A program made the position numbers and the translations under genes. Below, in pieces: positions 1 through 9,432 of a stretch of DNA of 64,000 bases; position 1 is the first letter of the stretch; the number at the start of each line of letters is the position of its first letter. Below the pieces are notes generated by a model. The model saw nothing but the letters and a program-made list of their open reading frames with translations. It made no database searches and was not told where the DNA came from. The stretch covers positions 436,501 through 500,500 of the forward strand of contig NZ_JADCLL010000001.1 of assembly GCF_015070375.1 (NCBI RefSeq). Direction: 5' to 3'. The DNA comes from Nocardioides kribbensis (lineage in GTDB: Bacteria; Actinomycetota; Actinomycetes; Propionibacteriales; Nocardioidaceae).

Positions 1-2
1 CC

Positions 3-1589
3 CGCGAGCACAGCGCCCGACGCCAGCTCGAGGCCGCGCAGAAGCTCACCAGCGCCACCCTCGACACCACCGACGCGCTCATCCTGGTCACCGACCTCAG
101 CGGCCGCGTGGTGCGCGTCAACGCGGCCACCACGCGGGCCACCGGCTACGGCGAGACCGAGCTGATCGGCCGCCTCGTCGGGGAGACCGGCCTGGCCCCC
201 GACAGCGGCGACCTCGACGCCCTCTTCGTGTGGCCCAACCGCTCCGGTGCCCCGGTGGTCCGCGAGGGCGAGGCCCTGACCCGCAGCGGCGAGCGGCGCC
301 GCATCGTGTGGAGCAGCAACGTCGTGCGCGACGAGCACGGCTTCCCGGCCTTCGGGGTGATGACCGGCATCGACGTCACCACCGAGCGCGCCAGTGCGGG
401 GCTGGTCAGCCACCTCATGCAGGCCCCGATCGGCACCGCCCTGCTGGGCCTGAGCCCCGAGGGCTGCATCGAGGTGGTCAACACCGGCGCCGTGCAGCTG
501 CTGGGCCACCAGCCCCACGAGGTGGTCGGTCGCCGCTTCGTGGACCTGCTCGACCGCGAGCAGCTGCTGGCCCGCACCGGCGCCACCGACCTGCGGGCCG
601 CCTTCGCCGCCCTGGTGGCGGAGGCCGGTGGCGGGGAGACCCGCGCCCGCGAGTGGACCTTCGTCGGGGGCGACGGCAGTCCCCGGGTGATCTCGGTGAC
701 CCTGAGCGCGACCGACCCCTCGCTGTCGACCGGCGTCGGCTACCTCTGCGTGGGGCGCGACGTCACGCAGCAGCGCCGCAGCCAGGACATGCTCGCCGCG
801 GCGCTCGACAAGGAGCGCACGGCCGTCGAGCGGCTGCGCGCCCTCGACGAGGCCAAGACCGAGTTCGTCTCCACCGTGTCCCACGAGCTGCGCACCCCCA
901 TCACCAGCATCGTCGGCTTCACCGAGATGCTGCAGGACGGCTCCGTGGTCGAGCCGCTGCCCGAGCAGCTGCGCCTCTTCGAGACCATCGCGCGCAACGG
1001 CGAGCGCCTCATCGCCCTGTGCAACGACCTGCTCATGCTCAGCGGCCTCGACAGCGACGACGTGACCTGGCGCAGCGAGGAGGTCGACCTGGCCGCCTGC
1101 CTGGGCCTGGTCGAGGACTCCGTGCAGCCGCTGCTGGCCGGGCGCGACCTCACGGTCACCTTCGAGACCCCGACGGGCCCGCTGCACGTGCTGGGCGACC
1201 GCCCGCAGCTCGAGCGGGTGATGGTCAACCTCGTCAGCAACGCGATGAAGTTCACCGAGGACGGCGGTGTCGTGCGCGCCCGGCTCGCCCAGGAGGGCGA
1301 CGAGGCGGTGCTCAGCGTCACCGACACCGGTCTCGGGATCCCGCTCGACGAGCAGGAGGACCTCTTCAAGCGCTTCTTCCGCAGCTCCACCGCCCACACC
1401 GAGGCGATCCAGGGCACGGGCCTGGGCCTGGCCATCGTGGCCGCCATCGTCGAGGCCCACGGCGGTCGGATCCGGGTGCGCTCGGCCCACCTGGAGGGCG
1501 CCACCTTCACCGTGCGGCTGCCGCTGCTGCACAGCGGCGGCCCGAGCCGCCCCGTGGGCGACCCGGGCCACCGGCCGGTGCCGGCCTGA
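3..1589 (+). CDS. PAS-domain sensor histidine kinase, C-terminal part (5' truncated)
   Basis: The frame is open at the window edge, so the true start lies upstream. It encodes two PAS-like sensor modules (about nt 70-390 and 400-770), a linker, a HisKA dimerisation domain with the H-box SHELRTPITSIVGF (phospho-acceptor His codon 882-884), and a HATPase domain with N-box NLVSNAMKF, G1 DTGLGIP and G2 GTGLGLAIV. All catalytic motifs are intact, so it should autophosphorylate and pass phosphate to a response regulator. No transmembrane helix is visible in the part present, so the input may be cytosolic. Its stop is 1 nt from the convergent leuA stop. No receiver gene follows directly; the partner is unknown. 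Confidence 0.9.
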   Translation, partial: REHSARRQLEAAQKLTSATLDTTDALILVTDLSGRVVRVNAATTRATGYGETELIGRLVGETGLAPDSGDLDALFVWPNRSGAPVVREGEALTRSGERRRIVWSSNVVRDEHGFPAFGVMTGIDVTTERASAGLVSHLMQAPIGTALLGLSPEGCIEVVNTGAVQLLGHQPHEVVGRRFVDLLDREQLLARTGATDLRAAFAALVAEAGGGETRAREWTFVGGDGSPRVISVTLSATDPSLSTGVGYLCVGRDVTQQRRSQDMLAAALDKERTAVERLRALDEAKTEFVSTVSHELRTPITSIVGFTEMLQDGSVVEPLPEQLRLFETIARNGERLIALCNDLLMLSGLDSDDVTWRSEEVDLAACLGLVEDSVQPLLAGRDLTVTFETPTGPLHVLGDRPQLERVMVNLVSNAMKFTEDGGVVRARLAQEGDEAVLSVTDTGLGIPLDEQEDLFKRFFRSSTAHTEAIQGTGLGLAIVAAIVEAHGGRIRVRSAHLEGATFTVRLPLLHSGGPSRPVGDPGHRPVPA

Positions 1590-1590
1590 C

Positions 1591-3466
<1,876 letters not shown>

Positions 3467-3475
3467 GAGGCCACC

Positions 3476-3481
3476 ACCATA
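3476..3481 (-). promoter_or_regulatory. Possible -10 box for the leuA leader
   Basis: TATGGT fits the TANNNT pattern and ends 9 nt before the leader-peptide ATG. No convincing -35 box is seen. The rest of the 3343-3643 gap holds the leuA leader and the promoter of the divergent regulator. Confidence 0.4.
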
Positions 3482-3630
3482 ACCCAGGGCCGGGGAGGGC
3501 CCGGCCGCGCGACACTGTCGTCTCACGGCTCGAGCCGCGACCGGGGCAGCGGGCGCCCGCCGCTCGGTTTCACGGAAATTTCACCCCTCCGGGCGAGGCG
3601 TACCCGTGTCGTTGCCGTGCGCCTCGCGGT

Positions 3631-3636
3631 TAGGTT
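3631..3636 (+). promoter_or_regulatory. -10 box, leaderless regulator gene
   Basis: TAGGTT ends 7 nt before the GTG at 3644. There is no room for a Shine-Dalgarno, so transcription probably starts at the start codon. Confidence 0.6.
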
Positions 3637-3643
3637 CCCGTCC

Positions 3644-4276
3644 GTGACCGCACCACCTCCTCGTGCCCCACGGCGTCGGCCCCGCCCGCTGCGCGTCGGG
3701 GTGCTGGCGGAGTCGGAGCTGGTGGCTGCGGGGCTGGTCGGGATGCTGACGCCCTACCGCCACCGCGTCGTGGTCGACCTCCTCCCCGAGGACGCCGTGG
3801 ATCGGTCCGACGCCCTGGCCGGGGTCGACGTGGTGCTGTGCGACCCGTTCACGCCCGGACCGGGGCACGAGGCCCGCCTGCTGGCCTGGCTGGCGCGGGG
3901 GGCCGGTGTGCCGGTGCTGGTGCACACCTGGCAGACCCACGCCTCGGCGGTCGAGCGCGCCCTGGACGCCGGCGCCGACGGCTGGGTCGCCAAGACCGCC
4001 CCCGCGGCCGAGCTGGTCGTGGCGGTGGAGGCCGTGCACCGCGGTGACGCCGTGCCGGCCCTGGCCGGCCCGCCCGCCTTCCCGGGCCTGTCGGGCCGCG
4101 AGTCGGAGGTGCTCGTCCTCCTGTGCCGGGGGCTGTCCAACAGCGAGATCGCCGCTGCGCTCTTCGTGAGCGTCAACTCGGTGAAGACCTACGTCCGCCA
4201 GGTCTACGCCAAGACCGGGGTGAGCCGGCGCACGCAGGCCGTGGCCTGGGCGCACCGCCAGGGCTGGACCGGCTAG
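3644..4276 (+). CDS. LuxR-family response regulator (orphan)
   Basis: A 210-aa protein with an N-terminal receiver-like domain (about 15-130) and a C-terminal LuxR/NarL helix-turn-helix (about 145-205: LSGRESEVLVLLCRGLSN, then VNSVKTYVRQVYAKTGV). The phospho-acceptor Asp (VVLCDPF), the Thr (VLVHTW) and the Lys (GWVAKTA) are present, but the acidic pair after strand 1 is weak (LAES instead of two acids), so Mg binding may be reduced. The GTG start is chosen for the TAGGTT box 7 nt upstream and because the receiver begins just after it. No cognate kinase is adjacent. Its stop overlaps the convergent LysR gene by 4 bp. Target genes are unknown. Confidence 0.88.
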   Translation: MTAPPPRAPRRRPRPLRVGVLAESELVAAGLVGMLTPYRHRVVVDLLPEDAVDRSDALAGVDVVLCDPFTPGPGHEARLLAWLARGAGVPVLVHTWQTHASAVERALDAGADGWVAKTAPAAELVVAVEAVHRGDAVPALAGPPAFPGLSGRESEVLVLLCRGLSNSEIAAALFVSVNSVKTYVRQVYAKTGVSRRTQAVAWAHRQGWTG

Positions 4277-5202
4277 CGCCGGGCCTCGCCCGGGCCGGCG
4301 GCGATGGCCAGCAGGTCCCGCACCGGCCCCGCCGGCGGTCGGGAGCTGCCCTGCCAGACCGCGGTCAGCACCCGGTGGAGGTCGAGCCCGGTGGTGGCGA
4401 CCTCGACCACATCGCCCGCCTCGACGTCGCGGCGCACCGCCCAGCGGCTGAGGAAGGCCGGCGGGCTGCCCGCCCGCACGGCGGCCAGCACCGCGGCGTT
4501 GGTGGTCAGCTCCACCTCCGGCGCCGAGGCCACGTGACCGGCCGCGGCCAGGGCGTCCTCCAGCACACGGCGGGTGCCCGAGCCCGGCTCGCGGGTGGTC
4601 AGCGCCCGCGCCGCGACCCCGGCGGCCGGCAGCGGGGTGCGCCTCGTCGCCCACGGGTCGTCGGGCGCCGCCACCAGCACCAGCTCGTCGGTGCCCACCG
4701 GCCTGGTGGCCAGCCCGTGCAGGTCGACGGGCCCCTCGACGAACCCGAGCCCGGCACTGCCGTCGCGCACCGCGGCGACCACCGCCTCGGAGTTGGTCGC
4801 GTGGAGGCTGACCGCGACCGGCGCGACCGTGCCGGCCGCGCGCTGCTGGCGCAGCCGCACGAGCCAGCGCGGGAGCAGGAACTCCGCGGTGGTCATGCTC
4901 GCGTAGACGTGCAGCTCGCGGGTGCCCTCCGAGCGCAGGGTGCGCACGGCGAGGTCGAGCTCGTCGGCCCGGTCGAGCAGGTCCTGGCTCCACTCCACGA
5001 GCAGGCGACCGTGGGCGGTGAGGGTCGAGCCGCTGGTGGAGCGCTGCACCAGCGAGAGCCCGGTCTGCGTCTCGACCGCCCGCAGCCGCTCCGACGCGCT
5101 CTGCTGGGAGATCCCCGCCGCGCGTCCGGCCGCGCCGATGCTGCCCAGCCGGGCCACGTCGACCAGCAGCCGCAGCGCCGGCAGGTCGGGGAGGGAGCTC
5201 AC
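4273..5202 (-). CDS. LysR-family transcriptional regulator
   Basis: A 309-aa LysR-type regulator: winged helix-turn-helix at about 3-62 (LVDVARLGSIGAAGRAAGIS, then SASERLRAVE) and a periplasmic-binding-protein-like effector domain from about residue 88. The GTG at 5202 is preferred because a TAGCGT box (5215-5210) ends exactly 7 nt before it; the GTG at 5211 overlaps that box. It is divergent from the flavin reductase at 5273, and the two -10 boxes lie about 46 bp apart, so the reductase is the most likely target. Effector unknown. Confidence 0.9.
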   Translation of the reverse strand: MSSLPDLPALRLLVDVARLGSIGAAGRAAGISQQSASERLRAVETQTGLSLVQRSTSGSTLTAHGRLLVEWSQDLLDRADELDLAVRTLRSEGTRELHVYASMTTAEFLLPRWLVRLRQQRAAGTVAPVAVSLHATNSEAVVAAVRDGSAGLGFVEGPVDLHGLATRPVGTDELVLVAAPDDPWATRRTPLPAAGVAARALTTREPGSGTRRVLEDALAAAGHVASAPEVELTTNAAVLAAVRAGSPPAFLSRWAVRRDVEAGDVVEVATTGLDLHRVLTAVWQGSSRPPAGPVRDLLAIAAGPGEARR

Positions 5203-5209
5203 GGGCAGC

Positions 5210-5215
5210 ACGCTA
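5210..5215 (-). promoter_or_regulatory. -10 box, leaderless LysR gene
   Basis: TAGCGT ends 7 nt before the GTG at 5202; no Shine-Dalgarno. Confidence 0.55.
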
Positions 5216-5260
5216 GTGCCCGCGGCGCTGCCGCACCCCCGCAGCGCGGCGACCGGTCGC

Positions 5261-5266
5261 TACGGT
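5261..5266 (+). promoter_or_regulatory. -10 box, leaderless flavin reductase gene
   Basis: TACGGT ends 6 nt before the ATG at 5273; no Shine-Dalgarno. Confidence 0.55.
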
Positions 5267-5272
5267 CGGCCC

Positions 5273-5764
5273 ATGAGCCGGCTCCTCCTCGTGCACCACG
5301 CCCCCACCTCCGTCGTCGCGGAGCTGGCCGACCGGGTCGAGGCCGGGGCCCACGACGAGGAGGTCACCGGCGTCGAGGTGGTCGTGCGCGACGCGCTGTC
5401 GGCGAGCCCCGAGGACGTGCTCGCCGCCGACGGCCTCGTGCTCGGCACCCCGGCCAACTTCGGCTACATGTCGGGAGCGCTCAAGCACTTCTTCGACTCC
5501 GTCTTCCTGCAGGTCGGCGGCTCGCTGTCCGAGGACGGCTCCGCCGCCTCCGGTGCGGGCGCCAGCACGCCCTTCGGGCTGTGGGTGCACGGGCGCTACG
5601 ACACCACCGGCGCGACCCGGTCGGTGCTCACGATCACCGGGGCGCTGCCGTGGCGGCAGGCGGCCGGTGTGCTGGAGGTGGTCGGCGACGTCGACCGACG
5701 GGCCCGCGACGCGGCCTACGAGCTCGGCGCCACGCTGGCCGCCCTGGTGTCGCCCGACGCCTGA
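5273..5764 (+). CDS. Flavodoxin-like NAD(P)H-dependent FMN reductase
   Basis: A 163-aa flavodoxin-fold protein. The N-terminal strand RLLLVHHAPT precedes a phosphate-binding loop, and GTPANFGYMSGALKHFFD (about 62-79) is the signature that contacts the FMN ring in this family. It probably reduces flavins or small substrates with NAD(P)H in the cytosol. The ATG is set by TACGGT 6 nt upstream. It is divergent from the LysR gene, a common regulator/oxidoreductase pairing. Substrate unknown. Confidence 0.82.
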   Translation: MSRLLLVHHAPTSVVAELADRVEAGAHDEEVTGVEVVVRDALSASPEDVLAADGLVLGTPANFGYMSGALKHFFDSVFLQVGGSLSEDGSAASGAGASTPFGLWVHGRYDTTGATRSVLTITGALPWRQAAGVLEVVGDVDRRARDAAYELGATLAALVSPDA

Positions 5765-5822
5765 GCCACTCCCGCCCCTCGCCGGCGCCCCCACCGGTAG
5801 CATCCCGGTGTCCGACCCACCA

Positions 5823-5839
5823 CCCGGCGTCGTGCCGGG
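5823..5839 (+). terminator. Candidate terminator hairpin after the flavin reductase
   Basis: CCCGGC and GCCGGG pair over a 5-nt loop, 59 nt after the stop. There is no U-tract, so this is only a candidate. A TAGCAT hexamer at 5798-5803 just before it could be a -10 box for the following lipoprotein genes. Confidence 0.35.
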
Positions 5840-5864
5840 CCGAGACCAGCACCGGAGGAGCGCG

Positions 5865-6719
5865 TTGCCCGACGCACCGCTGCCCCACGCCTCTCTGGTC
5901 CCCCGACGGCGCCCGCTCCCCGGGCCCACCGCCGTGCTGGCCGCCCTCGCCCTCGCCGCGCTGCTGAGCGCCTGCAGCGGGGGCGCCCAGGCCGACCCCG
6001 AGGTCGACCCCGCCCAGGTCGACGCCGTCGAGGCACCCGAGCTGGGCGCGTGCCGCGTGCTCACCCCCGACGACGTCGCGCAGCCCTCCGACGCCACGCG
6101 CACCGTCGACTGCTCCGAGCCGCACACCGCCCAGACCTACGCCGTGGGCCCGCTGCCCGACGAGCTCTCCGACGCCGCCTACGACGACCCGCGCCTGGGT
6201 GCCTTCGCCTACGACACCTGCTCGGCCCAGCAGATGGCCTTCCTCGGCGCCGACGAGAGCACCGTCATGCGCACCGTGGTGGCGTGGGCGTGGTTCCGCC
6301 CCTCCGAGGCCGCCTGGGAGGAGGGCGCGCGGTGGTACCGGTGCGACCTCGTCGGTGGCAGCGAGCAGAGCGAGGAGTACGTCGAGCTCCCCGAGACCGC
6401 CGAGGGCCTGCTGACCGGACGCGTCGACGACCGGTGGCTGGTCTGCGCCGACGGCGCGACCGTCGCCGGGTCGCCGCGGGTGCCGTGCAGCGAGCCCCAC
6501 ACCTGGCGCGCCGTCACCACCATCAAGCTCGGCGAGGCCGGCGACCCCTATCCCGGCGACCGGCTCTCCGAGGTCCGCTCCCGCGACTTCTGCTCGGAGT
6601 CGGTGGGGGCGTGGCTGGGCTACCCGCCCACCTACGAGTACGGCTACACCTACTTCCACGAGGCCGAGTGGGACGGCGGAAACCGCCGCTCGGTGTGCTG
6701 GGCGAGGACCGACCGGTGA
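5865..6719 (+). CDS. Lipoprotein with septum-formation-like domains (copy 1)
   Basis: A 284-aa exported lipoprotein: basic N-terminus, hydrophobic stretch and lipobox LLSAC near residues 38-42. The mature part has two copies of a Cys-containing module (VDCSEPH and VPCSEPH, later Cys residues in YRCDLV and VCWARTDR), resembling the actinobacterial septum-formation domain family. The start is TTG at 5865, supported by GGAGGAG at 5854-5860 and by the signal peptide; no ATG or GTG fits. It overlaps the next, similar gene by 4 bp (GTGA), so the two are co-translated. Role unknown; it sits on the outer face of the membrane. Confidence 0.78.
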   Translation: MPDAPLPHASLVPRRRPLPGPTAVLAALALAALLSACSGGAQADPEVDPAQVDAVEAPELGACRVLTPDDVAQPSDATRTVDCSEPHTAQTYAVGPLPDELSDAAYDDPRLGAFAYDTCSAQQMAFLGADESTVMRTVVAWAWFRPSEAAWEEGARWYRCDLVGGSEQSEEYVELPETAEGLLTGRVDDRWLVCADGATVAGSPRVPCSEPHTWRAVTTIKLGEAGDPYPGDRLSEVRSRDFCSESVGAWLGYPPTYEYGYTYFHEAEWDGGNRRSVCWARTDR

Positions 6720-7579
6720 CCCGCCTGCGCCGCCTGCGCACCCGTCTGGGCGCCCTCGCCCTCGTGCTCCCCCTGCTCGCCGCGTGCAGCGGCGGCTCCG
6801 GCGACCCGCAGCCGTCGTCCTCCCCGACACCGTCGGGCCCCGGGTCGGCCTCGGCGAGCCCGACCCCGACCGCTCCCCCGACCGCCGAGCCGGTGGCGCG
6901 GCCCGCGGAGGGCGCCTGCTACCGCCTGTCGTACGCCGCGGCCCTGGCGCCGACCGTCGACGCCCGCCCGGTGGACTGCGGCGGCGACACGGCGCGCACC
7001 TTCGCCGTCGGCACCGTCGACGCGCTCGCGGGGGGCCACCTGCTGGCCATCGACTCCGACCGGGTCCAGGCCGCCGTGGCGCGCACCTGCCCCGAGCGCC
7101 TGGCCGGCTTCCTCGGCGGCACGCAGGCCGACCGCCGCCTCAGCATGCTGCGCGCGGTGTGGTTCACCCCCACCGTGGAGGAGTCCGACGCCGGCGCCGA
7201 CTGGTACCGCTGCGACGTCATCGCGCTGGCCGCCGACGAGCGGCTCGCTCCGCTCACCGGGGTCCTCGCGGGCGTGCTGGACACCGAGGCCGGTCGCGCG
7301 CGCTACGGCGTGTGCGGCACCGCCGAGCCGGGCACCGCCGGTTTCTCCCGCGTCGTGTGCTCGCGCCCGCACTCCTGGCGGGCGATCTCGGTGGTCGACC
7401 TCGGCACCGGCGCCTACCCGGGGGTCGACACCGTGCGCACCCGGGGGGAGGCGCCGTGCGAGGACGCCGGGCGCGACGCCGCGGCCGACCCGCTCAGCTT
7501 CCGCTGGGGCTACGAGTGGCCCACCGCCGAGCAGTGGGCCGACGGGCAGACCTACGGCCTGTGCTGGGTGCCGGACTGA
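6716..7579 (+). CDS. Lipoprotein with septum-formation-like domains (copy 2)
   Basis: A 287-aa lipoprotein, paralogous to the gene before it. It has a signal peptide ending in LLAAC (about residues 19-23), a Ser/Pro/Thr linker, then two Cys modules (VDCGGDTARTFAVGT and VVCSRPHSWRAI) with matching Trp/Tyr/Cys motifs (ADWYRCDVI, YGLCWVPD). The GTG overlaps the upstream stop as GTGA, indicating translational coupling and tandem duplication. Paired cysteines suggest disulfides outside the cell. Function not known. Confidence 0.78.
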   Translation: MTRLRRLRTRLGALALVLPLLAACSGGSGDPQPSSSPTPSGPGSASASPTPTAPPTAEPVARPAEGACYRLSYAAALAPTVDARPVDCGGDTARTFAVGTVDALAGGHLLAIDSDRVQAAVARTCPERLAGFLGGTQADRRLSMLRAVWFTPTVEESDAGADWYRCDVIALAADERLAPLTGVLAGVLDTEAGRARYGVCGTAEPGTAGFSRVVCSRPHSWRAISVVDLGTGAYPGVDTVRTRGEAPCEDAGRDAAADPLSFRWGYEWPTAEQWADGQTYGLCWVPD

Positions 7580-7596
7580 CCGGTCCGACGGACCGG
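7580..7596. terminator. Hairpin between convergent lipoprotein and era genes
   Basis: CCGGTCC-GAC-GGACCGG forms a 7-bp stem directly after the lipoprotein stop and 17 nt from the era stop. No U-tract; it could serve both directions. Confidence 0.45.
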
Positions 7597-7612
7597 CTCC
7601 GCGGCGGCGGGC

Positions 7613-8623
7613 TCAGAAGCCGAGCCGGCGCAGCTGGCGGGGATCGCGCTGCCAGTCCTTGGCGATCTTGACGCGCAGGTCGAGGTAGACCGGAGTGCCG
7701 AGCAGCGCCTCGATCTGCACGCGGGCGTCGGAGCCGACCTTGCGCAGGCGCGAGCCCTTGTGGCCGATCATGATCCCCTTCTGCGAGTCGCGCTCCACGA
7801 AGACCGACGCGTGGATGTCGAGCAGCGGGCGGTCCTCGGGGCGGTCCTCGCGCAGCCCCATCTCCTCGACCACGACGGCGATGGAGTGCGGCAGCTCGTC
7901 GCGCACCCCCTCGAGGGCGGCCTCGCGGATCAGCTCGGCCACGATCGCCTCCTCGGGGGCGTCGCTGAGCTCGCCGTCGGGGTAGAGCTGCGGGCCGGTC
8001 GGCAGCAGCGCGACGAGCAGGTCCTGGAGCAGCTCGACCTGGTCGCCGGCCTGGGCCGAGACCGGCACGATCTCGGCCCACTCGATGCCGGTCTCGGCGC
8101 CGAGCGCGGCGATGTCGAGCAGGTGCTGACCGATCTGCTCGGGCGTGGCGAGGTCGGTCTTGGTGGCGATGGCGACCTTGGTCGTGCGACGCACCTTGGC
8201 CATCTCGGCGACGATGAAGCGGTCCCCGGGCCCGATCTTCTCGTTGGCGGGGAAGCAGACGGCGACGACGTCGACCTCGGCCAGCGTGGTCTTGACCAGG
8301 TCGTTGAGCCGCTCGCCGAGCAGGGTGCGGGGGCGGTGCAGCCCCGGGGTGTCGACCAGCACGAGCTGGGAGTCGGTGCGGTGCACGATGCCGCGGACCA
8401 CCGTGCGGGTGGTCTGGGGCTTGGAGGAGGTGATGACCACCTTCGAGCCGACCAGCGCGTTGGTCAGCGTGGACTTGCCGGCGTTGGGGCGACCCACGAA
8501 GGAGGCGAAGCCGCTGCGGAAGCCGGCGTTCCCGTCGGCACCGCCGCCCGCGCGGTGGTCGTCGAGGCGCTCGCCGGACGTGCGGCCCGACCTGCTGCCG
8601 GGGGTCGTGGGGGTCTCACTCAT
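7613..8623 (-). CDS. era: GTPase Era, 16S rRNA maturation
   Basis: Essential GTPase that binds the 3' end of 16S rRNA during 30S assembly. The 336-aa protein has G1 GRPNAGKST near residue 43, switch I with TTRT, G3 DTPG, and a C-terminal KH domain (IMIGHKGSRLRKVGSDAR). The usual G4 NKxD is replaced by TKTD (IATKTDL). The N-terminus carries about 35 extra Gly/Arg-rich residues compared with the E. coli protein. Its start overlaps the stop of the siderophore-reductase gene by 8 bp, so the two are likely co-transcribed. Confidence 0.97.
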   Translation of the reverse strand: MSETPTTPGSRSGRTSGERLDDHRAGGGADGNAGFRSGFASFVGRPNAGKSTLTNALVGSKVVITSSKPQTTRTVVRGIVHRTDSQLVLVDTPGLHRPRTLLGERLNDLVKTTLAEVDVVAVCFPANEKIGPGDRFIVAEMAKVRRTTKVAIATKTDLATPEQIGQHLLDIAALGAETGIEWAEIVPVSAQAGDQVELLQDLLVALLPTGPQLYPDGELSDAPEEAIVAELIREAALEGVRDELPHSIAVVVEEMGLREDRPEDRPLLDIHASVFVERDSQKGIMIGHKGSRLRKVGSDARVQIEALLGTPVYLDLRVKIAKDWQRDPRQLRRLGF

Positions 8624-9419
8624 GTCGCGCCTCGTCGTAGTCGGCCCAGATCTGCTCGTCGGTCTTGCCCGCTGCCTTGCCGGCCCGCCAGATGGGGCCG
8701 GGGTCGACCGCGCGTGGCTGACGGGTGGCGCCTCCGCGCCAGTAGCCCATCACGTCGTAGGCCGTGCTGGGCAGCGACCGCTCGCGCATCAGGTGCTTGC
8801 GGATCGCCCGCATCTGCGAGGACTCCCCCGCCATCCAGAAGTATCCCTCGTCGGCGGGCCAGTCCAGCTCCTCGACGACCTCGGCCAGCCGGGAGCGGCC
8901 CTCGCCGGGCTGCGGCAGCCAGGTCACGTCGAGGCCCTCGGGCAGGTAGCCGGTCGGCACCTCGGGCACCTCGACCCAGATCCGGGTCGGCACCGCGGCC
9001 CTCACGCCGTCGGCCCGGGTGGTCGTCTGGGCGATGCGGGCCATGGCCGGCAGGGCGGTGAGGTCGCCGACCAGCATCAGCCAGGCCGCTCCCGCCGGCA
9101 TGGCGAAGGAGCCCTTGGGCTCGGTGACCGTCACGGTCTCCCCCACCAGCTCCTCGGCCGGCCGTGCCGCCCACTCGGTGACCAGGCCGACGTCGTGCAC
9201 GACGACGTCGAGCACGAGCTCGGTGCCGTCCCAGGAGCGCACCGTGTAGTAGCGGCTCTGGAACTGGCCCGGCACCACGAGGCCCACCCACTCGTCGGGC
9301 ACGCCGGTCGAGACGAACCCGGCCAGACCGGGCCCGCCGAGGACCAGGCGCACGAGGTGGTCGCTGCGCTGCTCGCGACGCAGCACCACGGCGGCGTACT
9401 GCTGGGCGCGGGTGCTCAC
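8616..9419 (-). CDS. Siderophore-interacting protein (ferric-siderophore reductase)
   Basis: A 267-aa protein of the SIP/ViuB family: an FAD-binding barrel at about 10-125 with the FAD motif SRYYTVR, then a SIP-type NAD(P)H domain (WVEVPEV, FWMAGESSQMRAIRKHL, ending with the family-typical YWRGG). It uses NAD(P)H and FAD to reduce siderophore-bound Fe(III) in the cytosol. The GTG start has TAACCT 6 nt upstream and no Shine-Dalgarno, so it has its own promoter, 13 nt past the tmsB-like stop. It is followed by era with overlap. Confidence 0.92.
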   Translation of the reverse strand: MSTRAQQYAAVVLRREQRSDHLVRLVLGGPGLAGFVSTGVPDEWVGLVVPGQFQSRYYTVRSWDGTELVLDVVVHDVGLVTEWAARPAEELVGETVTVTEPKGSFAMPAGAAWLMLVGDLTALPAMARIAQTTTRADGVRAAVPTRIWVEVPEVPTGYLPEGLDVTWLPQPGEGRSRLAEVVEELDWPADEGYFWMAGESSQMRAIRKHLMRERSLPSTAYDVMGYWRGGATRQPRAVDPGPIWRAGKAAGKTDEQIWADYDEARHE

Positions 9420-9425
9420 CGGACG

Positions 9426-9431
9426 AGGTTA
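9426..9431 (-). promoter_or_regulatory. -10 box, leaderless siderophore reductase gene
   Basis: TAACCT ends 6 nt before the GTG at 9419, in the 13-nt gap after the preceding stop codon. Confidence 0.5.
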
Positions 9432-9432
9432 G

